Positions 12,531-24,095 of a stretch of 64,000 bases of DNA are shown here, one piece after another. A program made the translations under genes and the position numbers. Position 1 is the first letter of the stretch. Each line of letters begins with the position of its first letter. Under the pieces are notes generated by a model. That model worked only from the letters and a program-made list of their open reading frames with translations, ran no database searches and was not told the DNA's origin. The stretch comes from Xiphias gladius. Lineage: Eukaryota; Chordata; Actinopteri; Istiophoriformes; Xiphiidae. Where the stretch lies: the NCBI RefSeq assembly GCF_016859285.1, contig NC_053414.1, forward strand, positions 23,837,517 through 23,901,516, read 5' to 3'.

Positions 12531-13778
12531 GATCACTGAAAAAACTTTGGAGCGCTTTCTTAGAAAATCCTGAGTCCAGATTTTTTCTTTCTTTCTCACA
12601 AGGAGGTTGCTGAGAGTTGAGTACTCAGTAAAATAACATCAGGTCTTCTCACTGTAAATTCTCAGTCATTCAGTGAGATGTCCAGGAGTTGTTGAGGTGG
12701 GTCCGCGTTTCAGCCTCAGTATCCTTTCTCGTTTAACACCTACATATGTAGAGATGGCATTTTTTTCAGCATATTTGCTTTATATAAGCAGATTTACAAT
12801 TAACTCAGACATAAAATAATAATAGATCTTAGCTAATAGTTACAATTATTAAAGAGTAGTAAACATACAAGAATGCAATTAAATAGTAAAGTAAAAAATA
12901 TGAGCATTAAACCTGCTCGAGCAGGACATGTTTTCTTTCGTTGAAGCTATTTACCACTAAGTTCCACAGTTCCAGCAAAAATAAATAAAACTTACTTTTT
13001 GATCAAATGTCCACAGACGGCGTGTAGATGATCCTTTGTGTGTTTCTCGGTGGTATAGCCGTGTGATGTGAGTAGTTGTTGTCTTTCCTTATGACTGTCC
13101 AGCTTTTCTCTCTGGATCTCATATGCAGGCGTGTAGGAGGGCAGCAGTGTGGGTAATACTGCATACTAAGTAAATACACACACAAACACACACAGCTAGT
13201 TATTCAAAAAACGACAGCACAAGGACACTTTGTTGCAGACACTGTTGAGTGCTACCATGTTTTCATTTGTTGGAGTTGGTTTAGCCAGATTGAGTCAAAG
13301 GATGAAACCAAGGAGGAGTAGGTGAAAGATGATTGGAGACTGATGCATACAGGAGACCTGACAAGCACAACCTGTCAAATTATAGAGCCAAACTATAGAA
13401 ATCACCTGGAGAAGTGGAAATTATAACTTTTTTCAGGGGGAAAAAAAATATTCACTTCACTGACTAGTTTAGTAGCACTTGTGTGGAAACTTTGAGAGCA
13501 TCCATGTTGTCAAAGCAAAAGTTGTTCATTAGCCCACCAGTAGATGGCGTTAGAGTCACTGCCACCATTTCCACATTGTTTCAGGCACTGGGGCCCACTG
13601 TGCTCATTAGTTGCATTAGGGTTCATTGCATAAAGAGGCGTGCTGGGAATTAGATGCCTCAGCTGCAGCCCGTCAGCAATGTTGTGCGATTGGTCTCATT
13701 TTATTAATAATTTGGGTTACAAGTGTGGCTTACTCCTTCTTGTCTTGAACCCCGTGTCACCAGCTTTCTAAAAGTCTA

Positions 13779-13797
13779 GGTTTCATTTTCTGGGAAA
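13779..13797 (+). promoter_or_regulatory. ISRE-like plus GAS-like composite site, GIMAP A
   Basis: GGTTTCATTTTCTGGGAAA fits two patterns. GTTTCATTTTC matches the ISRE core GTTTCNNTTTC bound by IRFs, and the overlapping TTCTGGGAA matches the STAT palindrome TTCNNNGAA. It lies about 160 bp upstream of the start codon. Function is inferred from motif and position only. Confidence 0.5.
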
Positions 13798-13953
13798 CTG
13801 CTGTGGTGGAGAGAGAGAAAAAGAGGGAGGAGTAAATAGCACACACAAGTACAGATCTACTGTGATCTGGAAGGTTAAGAAAAGCACCGACAGATTTTGT
13901 GGATCAAAGTCAGTTTTGACCTGTTTTTGCTGGTATTTTTTCTCTACAGCAAG

Positions 13954-14927
13954 ATGGGTTTACGATTAACTGAAGGTGGGTTTCTGTATTTGCTTTTGTG
14001 CAGGCACATATGCAGGCTTTTTACGCTCCTTCTGTGAGCTGAGCCAAAACCCAAGAGTTCACTGTCTTTTTGTCCACAGACTCCAGCTCTCCAGTTGACA
14101 GCCACCTGAGGATTGTCCTGCTGGGGAAGACTGGATCGGGAAAGAGTGCAACAGGGAACACCATCCTGGGACGAAGAAAGTTTGAGACAGAGGACATCTC
14201 TCTGTCATCTGTGACCATTCGCTGCCAAAAAGAAACAGGACATTTGGATCAAAGAACTTTCAGTATCATCGACACCCCCGGGGTCTTTGACACTTCGATG
14301 ACAGAGCTCCAGTTGAAAAGTGAAATAGAGAACTGTATCAGGCTCTCTCTCCCAGGACCCCATATGTTCCTGCTAGTGATCAGACTGGATGCACGGTTCA
14401 CGGAAGAGGAGAGGAATGCCGTCAAATGGATCAAGGACAACTTTGGTGAGGAAGCCTGCAAGTATACAATGGTGGTTTTCACTAGGGGTGATATGCTCAA
14501 TGGAGAACCGGTTGAGAACTATTTAGTCAAAAGCCCTGGACTCAAGGAGGTCATCAGGGACTGCAGAGCTGGGTACATCGTGTTTGACAACACATGCATG
14601 GCGAATCGCACACAGGTGGCTGATCTCTTTGAAAACATAGACAAGATAGTGCAATTAAATGGAAGCCATTACACCAGCAGCATATACGAAGAGGCACAGA
14701 GAAAGATGAAATGGAATGAATGGTGGGGCAAGTGTGCAGACACTATTAACACTGCAAGTAATTATTTGTTTGTGGCAGCAACAGTCACAGCTGCCCCTGC
14801 AGCTGGTTTTGCTGTAGCAGCAGAGGAAGCAGTAGCTGCATCGGTACAGTCGTTTTTAATGTTCACAGGTGCAGGGGCTGCTAAACTCTTCGGGGGGTGG
14901 ATGAAACCTAAAACACAGAACAGCTAA
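13954..14927 (+). CDS. GIMAP/AIG1-family GTPase, GIMAP A
   Basis: Two coding exons, 13954-13975 and 14080-14927, give 289 residues. The short first exon (ATG GGT TTA CGA TTA ACT GAA G) ends at a GTGGGT donor, and the acceptor TTTTTGTCCACAG restores the frame as Asp8. The main exon has no ATG ahead of the GTPase domain, so this small exon supplies the start. The GTPase has G1 GKTGSGKS at 23-30, DTPG (G3) and the GIMAP-specific conserved box LPGPHMFLLVIR between G3 and G4, followed by FTRGD. GIMAPs are immune-associated nucleotide-binding proteins that oligomerise on membranes and regulate lymphocyte survival; fish have expanded, fast-evolving sets. The tail after about residue 218 is alanine-rich and hydrophobic, probably a membrane association segment. 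It is tandem with GIMAP B, from which its tail differs strongly. A polyadenylation signal lies at 15216. Confidence 0.9.
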
Positions 14928-15215
14928 GTCATGTCAAGCCATGACCCTTTTCGCAAACATCTGAAGTCATTCCATTTATTGCCTTTTGATTGCAAATCCA
15001 TGAGTACAAATTCATATTCGACTTTTTTGTCAAGATTTAGTTGAATTTCTTCATTGTAGTACTGTACGATCATACATATTAGTCACAGCGTGCCTGGTTT
15101 GAATGATAAACAAACCTATCATTACAAATCTTTTAATGTTCACGATGTACTCTCTTATCCTGAATATCAATTTTTGTGGAGAACACCATTGTAATGTTTC
15201 TGTTTGATTTCTAAG

Positions 15216-15221
15216 AATAAA
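15216..15221 (+). terminator. Polyadenylation signal, GIMAP A
   Basis: AATAAA (within AATAAAATAAAAC), 289 bp after the stop. The aligned site in GIMAP B is also AATAAA. Confidence 0.6.
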
Positions 15222-16585
15222 ATAAAACATTGTGACTACAGCTTCAAATAGTGTTGTTTGATGTTATGCCAAAATCCCACTTATAGCAGCGACAATTCCC
15301 ACAGAGGCTGCCAGGGCTCTCCACTGTTGCTTGTTTGAGATAAACCCAGTAAGGGTGAATTCATAAGCTGGCACTGTCAGAACCACTGTAGGTGTTGCTG
15401 CATGTGGGACAATGTGAGGTGAAAAACAATACAGTTAGGAACTTTAGCTAACATGATAGCACAGTAATCACCCATCAGTGTCAAGTGGTAGATCCAGCTG
15501 ATATTAAGAGAAGTAACACAATACACTTTTGTATACTTGTTTGCTCAAAGGTCACATTACTAAATTTTGACCACATAAATTACAGATGTATTCACACATT
15601 GTATATAATTAACGGATTTACCTAACAGGCTTGCTGCTGTGTTTATTGATCTTCTCATCGAACTCCTGGCATGGAAGCAAATAAGAGTATTTTCCGAAAT
15701 GTAAAACTGTTCCTTCAAAGGCATAAAAAAACATTAATAACTTACCTACACAATGATTTATAATGCATGCATGAGACGTGAATATGTTATGATGTCATAT
15801 AACAACACTCATATAGCAACACAAGTATGGTTATAATTCTTTACTAGGTCTCTTTGACATGGGTGAAGGATGATTGGAGTAGTTGTTGTCTTTCCTTATG
15901 ACTGTCCAGCTTTTCTCTCTGGATCTCATATGCAGACGTGTAGGAGGGCAGCAGTGTGGGTAATACTGCATACTAAGTAAATACACACACAAACACACAC
16001 AGCTAGTTATTCAAAAAACGACAGCACAAGGACACTTTGTTGCAGACACTGTTGAGTGCTACCATGTTCTCATTTGTTGGAGTTGGTTTAGCCAGATTGA
16101 GTCAAAGGATGAAACCAAGGAGGAGTAGGTGAAAGATGATTGGAGACTGATGCATACAGGAGACCTGACAAGCACAACCTGTCAAATTATAGAGCCAAAC
16201 TATAGAAATCACCTGGAGAAGTGGAAATTATAACTTTTTTCAGGGGGAAAAAAAATATTCACTTCACTGACTAGTTTAGTAGCACTTGTGTGGAAACTTT
16301 GAGAGCATCCATGTTGTCAAAGCAAAAGTTGTTCATTAGCCCACCAGTAGATGGCGTTAGAGTCACTGCCACCATTTCCACATTGTTTCAGGCACTGGGG
16401 CCCACTGTGCTCATTAGTTGCATTAGGGTTCATTGCATAAAGAGGCGTGCTGGGAATTAGATGCCTCAGCTGCAGCCCGTCAGCAATGTTGTGCGATTGG
16501 TCTCATTTTATTAATAATTTGGGTTACAAGTGTGGCTTACTCCTTCTTGTCTTGAACCCCGTGTCACCAGCTTTCTAAAAGTCTA

Positions 16586-16604
16586 GGTTTCATTTTCTGG
16601 GAAA
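16586..16604 (+). promoter_or_regulatory. ISRE-like plus GAS-like composite site, GIMAP B
   Basis: The same sequence as at 13779-13797, at the duplication offset of 2,807 bp and the same distance from the start codon. Confidence 0.5.
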
Positions 16605-16760
16605 CTGCTGTGGTGGAGAGAGAGAAAAAGAGGGAGGAGTAAATAGCACACACAAGTACAGATCTACTGTGATCTGGAAGGTTAAGAAAAGCACCGACAG
16701 ATTTTGTGGATCAAAGTCAGTTTTGACCTGTTTTTGCTGGTATTTTTTCTCTACAGCAAG

Positions 16761-17746
16761 ATGGGTTTACGATTAACTGAAGGTGGGTTTCTGTATTTGC
16801 TTTTGTGCAGGCACATATGCAGGCTTTTTACGCTCCTTCTGTGAGCTGAGCCAAAACCCAAGAGTTCACTGTCTTTTTGTCCACAGACTCCAGCTCTCCA
16901 GTTGACAGCCACCTGAGGATTGTCCTGCTGGGGAAGACTGGATCGGGAAAGAGTGCAACAGGGAACACCATCCTGGGACGAAGAAAGTTTGAGACAGAGG
17001 ACATCTCTCTGTCATCTGTGACCATTCGCTGCCAAAAAGAAACAGGACATTTGGATCAAAGAACTGTCAGTGTCATCGACACCCCCGGGGTCTTTGACAC
17101 TTCGATGACAGAGCTCCAGTTGAAAAGTGAAATAGAGAACTGTATCAGGCTCTCTCTCCCAGGACCCCATATGTTCCTGCTAGTGATCAGACTGGATGCA
17201 CGGTTCACGGAAGAGGAGAAGAATGCCGTCAAATGGATCAAGGACAACTTTGGTGAGGAAGCCTGCAAGTATACAATGGTGGTTTTCACTAGGGGTGATA
17301 TGCTGAATGGAGAACCGGTTGAGAACTATTTAGTCAAAAGCCCTGGACTCAAGGAGGTCATCAGGGACTGCAGAGCTGGGTACATCGTGTTTGACAACAC
17401 ATGCATGGCGAATCGCACACAGGTGGCTGATCTCTTTGAAAACATAGACAAGATAGTGCAATTAAATGGAAGCCATTACACCAGCAGCATATACGAAGAG
17501 GCACAGAGAAAGATGATTGAGGATGAAAAGTGGAGCAAGCGGGGAAACTCCATGAACACTGTAGGTAATGTTCTGATGGCAGGAGCAGTAGTCACAGCTG
17601 CAGTTAACCCCTCAGTGGCTGGTTTTGCCATAGTGGCAGAAGAAGTAGCAGTGGTGACAAGAGTAGGATCATTTTTAATGGCCACAGGTGCAGGTATTTC
17701 TAAAGCTCTTGGAAGGTGGATGAAACCTAAAACAAAGGAGAGCTAA
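16761..17746 (+). CDS. GIMAP/AIG1-family GTPase, GIMAP B
   Basis: Coding exons 16761-16782 and 16887-17746 give 293 residues, with the same structure as GIMAP A shifted by 2,807 bp. The G1 [12 protein letters not shown] and conserved box LPGPHMFLLVIR are identical. In the first 215 or so residues it differs from A at only three places that I see: FSIID versus VSVID (two residues) and EER versus EEK. After QRKM the proteins diverge: B continues IEDEKWSKRGNSMN, then a valine/alanine-rich hydrophobic tail, and both end in a similar WMKPKT block. The tail probably decides membrane targeting, so the two copies may differ in location while keeping the same GTPase. Promoter, intron and 5' UTR are shared with A nearly base for base. 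The polyadenylation signal is at 18261. Confidence 0.9.
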
Positions 17747-17940
17747 GTCATGCCTTAAGCAAACTTTTGACATTTTGTCATTTCATTGAATGGCCTTTTC
17801 ATACTCACATTTGAGAGATCTTTATCAGATTTTAAAACATTTTATTGTATTTCTTAATTTCATTCATGTACATTCATACATATTAGTCACAGCTTTCCTG
17901 CTTTGAATGATAAACAAACCTATCAGGACAAATCTTTAAA

Positions 17941-18208
17941 TCTGTGGCTCAACAGGTAGAGCGTGTTGTCCGTTAACCAGAAGGTCGGCTGTTCAATCCC
18001 CGACTCCTCCAATCTGCATGTTGAAGTGTCCTTGGGGAAGATACTGAACCCCCTAATCCCCCGAGATGTATCATATATCATCAGTGTGTGTGTGTATGTA
18101 TAGAAAGTGCCTTATGTATAGAAAAGGGCTTTGTGAATGTAGTGTAAGGCTCCTTGAGGGGTCAATAAGACTAGAAAAGTGCTTTATAAGTGTAGTCCAT
18201 TTATCTGG
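17941..18208 (+). mobile_element. tRNA-derived SINE in the GIMAP B 3' UTR/flank
   Basis: The head resembles a tRNA: A-box-like TGGCTCAACAGG at 17945-17956 and B-box-like GTTCAATCCC at 17991-18000. The body contains GTCCTTGGGGAAGATACTGA and, near the end, AGAAAAGTGCTTTATAAGTG and TAGTCCATTTA, wording seen in a very common teleost SINE. It interrupts sequence that is continuous in GIMAP A. It is not a functional tRNA, because the acceptor pairing is absent. The ends are approximate and no clear target-site duplication was found. Confidence 0.75.
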
Positions 18209-18260
18209 AATATCACTAAGTGTTGAAAACACTATTGTAATTTTTCTGTTTGATTTTCAG

Positions 18261-18266
18261 AATAAA
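18261..18266 (+). terminator. Polyadenylation signal, GIMAP B
   Basis: AATAAA, aligned with that of GIMAP A once the SINE is removed. Confidence 0.55.
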
Positions 18267-18609
18267 ATGAAACCATGTTACAACAATATTAAGATGTGTT
18301 GTTTGATTATTACATGAAAATCCCTGTCATGAAAGAAGTCACACACACAAAAGCTGCCAGGGCTCTACACTTTTCCTTGACTGCGGGGGACAGTGGCTCT
18401 ACAGGCATCACATTCACATCATAGCATCAGAAAAGTAACTTCCTGTGTACCACTTTCCAGCACTCATACTGTCATTGTCTCTGGATAATCCACAGACCCT
18501 ACACTCAACTCTTTTCTTCAGTAGGAAGTAGTAATGAAAGCACATTGTGTTGATCAGCCACAGAAACCAGGATGTTGTTTATTTAAGATAAACCCAATGG
18601 TGCTGAATT

Positions 18610-20393
18610 TTTTTAAATGTCATTTTTTAAAATTTTGTGATGAGCGCCACAAACGAAACTCCTTTTCCTGTCTGTTGTATTAGAGCAGTAGCAGAAATGT
18701 ATCACAGAAACATATCACAGATGCTAAAACCTGAAATCAGCATGGTTAGATGCTATTATAGGATAGATGAGACACATATACGTGTGTATGTATATATATA
18801 GGGTCCTACTTTTCAAAGTCATATTCTTTACTAAAATATTGAACCTTGAACCTTCAGATTTACTTGAGAGTTACAGCGCAAATTATGCATCTACTTCATA
18901 TGTCTTTCAAATTCAGTTGCCAAACATTAATGCAGCAGCTCCAGCTGATGTACAGGTTTTAATTTAAGATTAACCCACATAAAACATAAATATCAAACAT
19001 GTGACAAGATTTTAATGTTACCCTTTAGCTATTAAACGATAGAAAATACATTATAGAATATCTTTTACCACATTATTCCCACTGATTTGGATCTTGCTAC
19101 TGAATTAGAAACTTGCTAATAGAAAGAAAAATGTTTGGCCCAAACATCTCTTCTGATGGAGCAAGAAATAAGCCTGAGGGGGCTTCTTTTGTTTTCCTTT
19201 TAGATATAAAGCCACAAAGACAGGAAACTGCTTTCCTTGGGCTAAAATCTTAATGTGATGGATGTGAATCTGGCTTATTTTTACATAAGTAATGAAAATA
19301 CGCAATTTATTTTGTAAATGTAAGTCTCAGTTACCTATTAAGAATAAGTCATTTTTATCCCTTCATTGGTCATTTCTTCACTCTCTTATTTTGTTAACCT
19401 GTTTTCTGCTTCCTGTATCTCTCTTAGACATGGTAAATGACACAAAAGCCTGTACTCATTTCAATGCATGTTTGGGTTATACAGTCTGAAACAAACATAG
19501 CAAACTAGCCAGTGATTAGTGCATTTTAAGTACTACACAAGTGAACAGTTTTTTCATTGTACAAACAGCTTGTAAAGAAATTAGATTTGGCTTCAGAATG
19601 TGTGGTTCTACATTACTACTATAAAAAAGGTCGGTCAGTCAATATGTGGCTGACACAGACTGGCCCCACAGTTCACCATTGTAAGGCCTTTCTTGGTCAG
19701 GTTTGTTGTAGTTGGTATGGGCTGGCAGTGATGTAATGGCAGTATAGCGATGGATTCCTCTGTTCAGAATGTTTCCTCACTTAAATGTGATCGGTCAGCG
19801 GATGTTTACCATTGTCTGTCATTTCCTTCGTGGAAGTGAGCTCGTAATGTTACTAATAATAAGTGGGGCAAACAGCACATCATAGTTTAAGTAAGGAACA
19901 GTAATTAATTTGTATGAATATTTTATTTGAGAAATAATCGCATAAGTTATTTAAGTATACACTGTGCAAAAATGTATTTACAAAATTCATGAGATCTCTA
20001 ACACAATATATTAGCTTGTTCCAACATTATTTATAAGGACTCAAACTGTTTCTCATGAGCCAAAAAATATCTGTTCAATTATACCTCATGATGTGGGTTT
20101 CAAATATAAGCTCCAAACAATAAATGAGTGAAAAGAAAACAGACAAAAAGAAAACAAGTATTGTCTGTCATACCATTTGTTTACTTTCAGCATTAAATTC
20201 ACATAGGTCTGTTATTGCAATGTTGTGTCAAAAGTTAATTATTTTTGCAGCAGAATGCAGAAAAGGCCAAAACAACATCATTAACTGATTAGTTCTAAAC
20301 AGTAAATAGTAAAATGTGGAATACTTCTTCTGTATATTCAGTGTCACAGAATGCAGACGCATAAACGTGTCCTTGTTACCAGCCTCCTCAAAG
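18610..20393. other. Intergenic between tail-to-tail GIMAP pairs
   Basis: AT-rich spacer between the plus-strand pair and GIMAP C. Frames at 18767-18967 and 19105-19489 show no domains. The right part is probably 3' UTR of GIMAP C; a minus-strand AATAAA lies at about 19922-19927. No other element was recognised. Confidence 0.45.
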
Positions 20394-23096
20394 TTATACT
20401 GGAATAGCTGCTTTAGCTTTGCATCTTGTGCCCTTCCATATGCAAAGGGCAGCTAAACCACACAACACTCCCAGGACGAGCACAGGGGCTCCTAGAGCCA
20501 GAGCCACTGTGGTGCTAGCTCCCACTGCTATAACCACCCCGGCTAACACCAACAAAACAGCAGTAGCCGAAGCCACACGTATATTCTTCCGTCTAACCTT
20601 TTTCTTCTTTTCTCTCTCTTTCTCTTTCTTCTCCCTCTCCGCATCCCACATTTTCCTCTCCTCCTCTTTCTTGTCTTCTTCCTCTTGCTTTTTCCGCTCC
20701 TCCTCCTCTCTCAGTTTGCTCTGGGCTTTTTCATACATCTCATTAGTGTAGTGTTTCCCCCCATTATCCTGTACCATTTCCTTGATCATGGTGATTAGCT
20801 CTGAGACCTGTATGCGGTCATCTGCGTCGTTGTTGTTGAAGGCATGGTATCTGCGTCCAAATGTAATTGAGAGTCTCCGTAGCTCTTTGCACTCCTTCAG
20901 AGCATTGTCAGCTTTACCCTGATCTTTACATGTAAACAGCATGATAGTGTACATGGAGGCATCGTCTCCAAAGTTATCCTGGATCCACTTCACAGCATTT
21001 CTTTCCTCCTCTGTGAACCTCACTCCAAGCCTGATCACCAGTAGGAAGGCGTGAGGGCCGGGCACCGACATCTTGACGCATTCCTCTATTCTGGTTTTTA
21101 AATCTTCCTCTGTGATACCTGTATCAAACAGACCTGGAGTGTCAATCACCTGGACCACAGTCCCGTCCACTTCCCCACTTTGTGTCTCACAGTGTTTGGT
21201 CACAGAGACAGGGCTCGGGTCCTCTTTGAAGGCAGCTCTCCCAAGGATGGTGTTTCCTGTTGCACTCTTCCCTGATCCAGTCTTGCCCACCAGGACTATC
21301 CTCAAGCCTCCACACAAATCCAGAGCTGTAACAGCAGAAGCTAAATTAATGTCATACAAAGTGACTGTTTTTTTGCCCCGTATTTTGGTTTATGGCTGTA
21401 ACTTAGGTCAGTTGGTTGTGAAAAATCTCTTTGGCTAGTATATCTCTTCCTCTAGAATAACTTGCTTTATTTTTTAGATTTTGAGTTTTTGACCTCTAGT
21501 AGCGCTTGAGAGCAATTTTTTTACAAGTGGGTCCCTGTTTTGTTTGTGTTCTGCACATATGAGGACGGAGATGCACACTCTTCCTCATACTGACAGTTTG
21601 TGGCAGTAAGGCACAAAGAATTTAAGCATATGTTTCAACAAAGGCAACGGAAAAGAATACCGTACGCTAGCAAATGTTATATCATGCAGTTTGAACCTCA
21701 ATTACAAGCAGTCGAATGGGAAAAACTGTTCGCATCAGCCTCTGACTTGTAATTTTCGAGTCGCAATTAATGGGAATTTCTGACACCCACAATATCTCCC
21801 ACTTAATGAAAAAAAGTACAGACGTGTCAACAAACTGTTGTCTGAAATGCTGCAAATGGGTGTCACCTACAAATAGGTGACACAGAAAAGGCGAACCACC
21901 TGGTAATAATGCTTGAACACACGGTCAGATTAAGGGTTGTTTTTCCTGCTCTCCCCGTTCTGCCGACTCTGTGCAAATGCATTATTACTGCCAATATGCC
22001 CCAAGTGGCCAACTGCGGTACTGCAACTTAAAAAATCCCCTGTGGGCCAGAAATCAATATAAAGATATGTCAGTATAAATGTTTAAAGGACACCTCAAAC
22101 AGTAAACAAGGTCAATTATTACTCTCTACTATGCATTTTTAAAACATGGCAGTTTTAAAGCCCAGAAGAGGTATTTTTATATTTGTGATGTCATCACAAT
22201 GTGAAGTCTATGTGCTGAGTGGGACCATGCGGTCGGTGCCAGCGGAGGAAACACTGATGCACACGCGCAATTGACCACACAACAAGAAGGCAAACCTGAA
22301 AATGCCAAAACTCTTTCGGCTTATGCGCTGAGTGAGCAATTTTCATTCAAATGAATAGGCAACATCTTGCAGTCCAGTATCCAATTCCAATACGTCTATG
22401 ATTATTAAAATGTATTTAAAAATTGGATTTACAAGTGTTTTATGCTTGTCCAAATATATTATAACCACACTTCTATTATTATAAAGTGCCAAAAATAATG
22501 AATAGGTAAGTGATTAACAAGCCATTAAATATGCAGTCATAGATGTTATAATAAAGGATTGTGCATTTTTCTCAGTTATTGGAAGCTACAAAGACAGAGC
22601 TAGTGATTCTAGAGAAGAATAAGCCCCAGACAAAGGGATTTTTCACAACCTGGCAAAATTGTTACTGACGTATCAATATAATAAACCTTGTATAAATGTT
22701 AACAAAGCCATTAGTTTAACTTAATAAAGCGTTCCTTACTAGAAAGTGGCATACAGATATTTGTATATCTGATATCCTGAGATTTCATGAGAGAGACAAT
22801 GAATGAGCATACCGTCAAAGTTATTGAGACCACACCCAGCAGACCGAGGTAGAGTTTTCTGTTTCTTTTCCCGTAGTGGTATTGCTGTGATATGAAATTA
22901 TACCGTTGAGACACAAAAGAAAATAGATTATTAGTCTCTAACATCATTATCAAGCTCTACATTTTTTCTGTTTCCCTCTTGTGCTCTTTCCAGTGTCAAA
23001 GTATCTCAGTGCGTTTTATATCTTACAATAATCAAAGGATCAGCGCTGTTTTATTTTTCAGCATTAGGTGAGATACATCGTCTTACCTTCAGCCAT
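20394..23096 (-). CDS. GIMAP/AIG1-family GTPase with coiled coil and C-terminal membrane anchor, GIMAP C
   Basis: Main exon 20394-21325 is entered by the acceptor CTTCTGCTGTTACAG. A ten-base coding exon at 23087-23096 (ATG GCT GAA G, then GTAAGA) is in matching phase 1, giving 313 residues. A further phase 1-1 stretch at 22813-22884 with good splice sites could add 24 residues. G1 is GKTGSGKS at 17-24, G3 is DTPG, and the conserved box reads [12 protein letters not shown]. After the GTPase comes a highly charged Lys/Glu coiled coil (KLREEEERKKQEEEDKK onward), then two hydrophobic spans ending in CIWKGTRCKAKAAIPV, so it is probably anchored in an internal membrane with the GTPase in the cytosol. 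This is the classic GIMAP layout. The guanine-recognition loop (FTCKD) is weakly conserved, as is usual in the family. The assignment of the first exon is inferred from splice sites and not proved. Confidence 0.85.
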
Positions 23097-23194
23097 TACT
23101 TTGGATCTATCCTTTCCAGTTCCAAGCTGGCCAGATGCGCTGTTCCAGGGTAGTGTTGTAAACTTAGTCAAGCTCTGCAGCCTCAACCTTTACA

Positions 23195-23214
23195 TTAGTT
23201 TTCTGGGAAACTTC
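23195..23214. promoter_or_regulatory. GAS-like palindrome upstream of GIMAP C
   Basis: AGTTTTCTGGGAAACTTCTG contains TTCTGGGAA at 23201-23209 (TTCNNNGAA) and shares the 14-mer TTTTCTGGGAAACT with the GIMAP A and B sites. It lies about 100 bp upstream of the proposed start codon. Confidence 0.4.
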
Positions 23215-23877
23215 TGGAACCTGGCCTATGCACAGGGGGCTTCCTATTTCCTTGTATTGTCTTCAGTTTACATCTGAAATATGCATCCCAACAGGGACTG
23301 TCCACTGCTCTCTATGCTGTACATGCATGGCTGGTATGTTTTAGAAAGGGTAACCGCAACACAAGAACAGCATTCAAGCTCTCTGAGTGATAAACATAAT
23401 GTAATCTCACTATAACCATGTAATAACACCTGGTTGTTTAAAAGGGAGGAAATATGAAAACCCCTAGAGCTCATCACATCCTTCCATTGTTGATTCTCCT
23501 CCCATTAAAAAAAGGCATTTTGACATCCATCTGCCTGAACAATTACACTTTATTTCAGTTCCATCGATTAAATATCTAAAATATATCGGTTCCAACAAAC
23601 ACCCAAAAAACAATGGATGACCTTGTCAAATACGTAGACCAGTTGTATAATTTTCTTTTTAAAACACAGATGTTTCTAGTATGGTTGATAGTGGGTGTCC
23701 TAATCTTACTTTTAAAATGTGACTTTTTACATTTAACACATTAGGTTTACAGTTCACACACTGTCAGGTTTGCACAGTTACACATTTTCTGTTCTTCAGG
23801 CTACGATATGAAATAAAATATGGGATACAAACAAAAATTTGAAATTAATGCCAGGAGAAGCAAAGTGAACTTCAGAC

Positions 23878-23883
23878 TTTATT
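23878..23883 (-). terminator. Polyadenylation signal, GIMAP D
   Basis: TTTATT on plus, that is AATAAA on minus, 213 bp after the GIMAP D stop codon. Confidence 0.5.
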
Positions 23884-24095
23884 CAAATATTTCTGCACAT
23901 ACATTCACATATAGAGAAACTGATGTATTCCAAATTCCCAATAACAAACAAAGCATTTGTTTTTCAATCTAAGATTTAGTTAACAGGCATCTTATTAGAG
24001 GCTGCTGTAAGCCAGAAATTACTTCTTTCCAGTTTAGCCATTTTATAATTATGTGTTGCCTCTTCCATAATTTCTTTTTGTCACAGGTCCCAAAG

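Larger units (their letters stand above)
13071..15877 (+). repeat. Tandem segmental duplication, unit 1 (GIMAP A)
   Basis: The unit matches 15878 onward at a constant offset of 2,807 bp. From 13071 to about 14707 (promoter, short exon, intron and most of the GTPase exon) I count only about six base differences from unit 2. Beyond that the C-terminal tail and 3' UTR are still alignable but have many differences, up to about 15357. The last 0.5 kb has no recognised counterpart. Confidence 0.9.
15878..18609 (+). repeat. Tandem segmental duplication, unit 2 (GIMAP B)
   Basis: Second copy of the unit. It is near-identical to unit 1 up to about 17514, then diverged but alignable to the AGATAAACCCA block near 18587-18598. 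It carries a SINE (about 17941-18208) that unit 1 lacks, so the insertion came after the duplication. Confidence 0.88.

Noticed and set aside
12531-12599. N-terminal extension of the claudin (MRKKEKIWTQ)
   Set aside because: Charged residues ahead of TM1 are unlike any claudin; the ATG at 12530 gives the usual claudin start.
14070-14079. Start of GIMAP A and B at a TTG just ahead of the GTPase
   Set aside because: The TTG lies in the intron's acceptor tract (TTTTTGTCCACAG). The real start is the ATG at 13954 (16761 in copy B) in a short upstream exon that matches in phase.
14021-14218. Minus-strand frame over the GIMAP A GTPase, repeated identically at 16828-17025
   Set aside because: It is antisense to a clear GTPase exon, has no domain of its own and is duplicated only because the locus is.
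17941-18010. tRNA gene
   Set aside because: A- and B-box-like text is present, but no acceptor stem or cloverleaf can be drawn and a typical SINE body follows.
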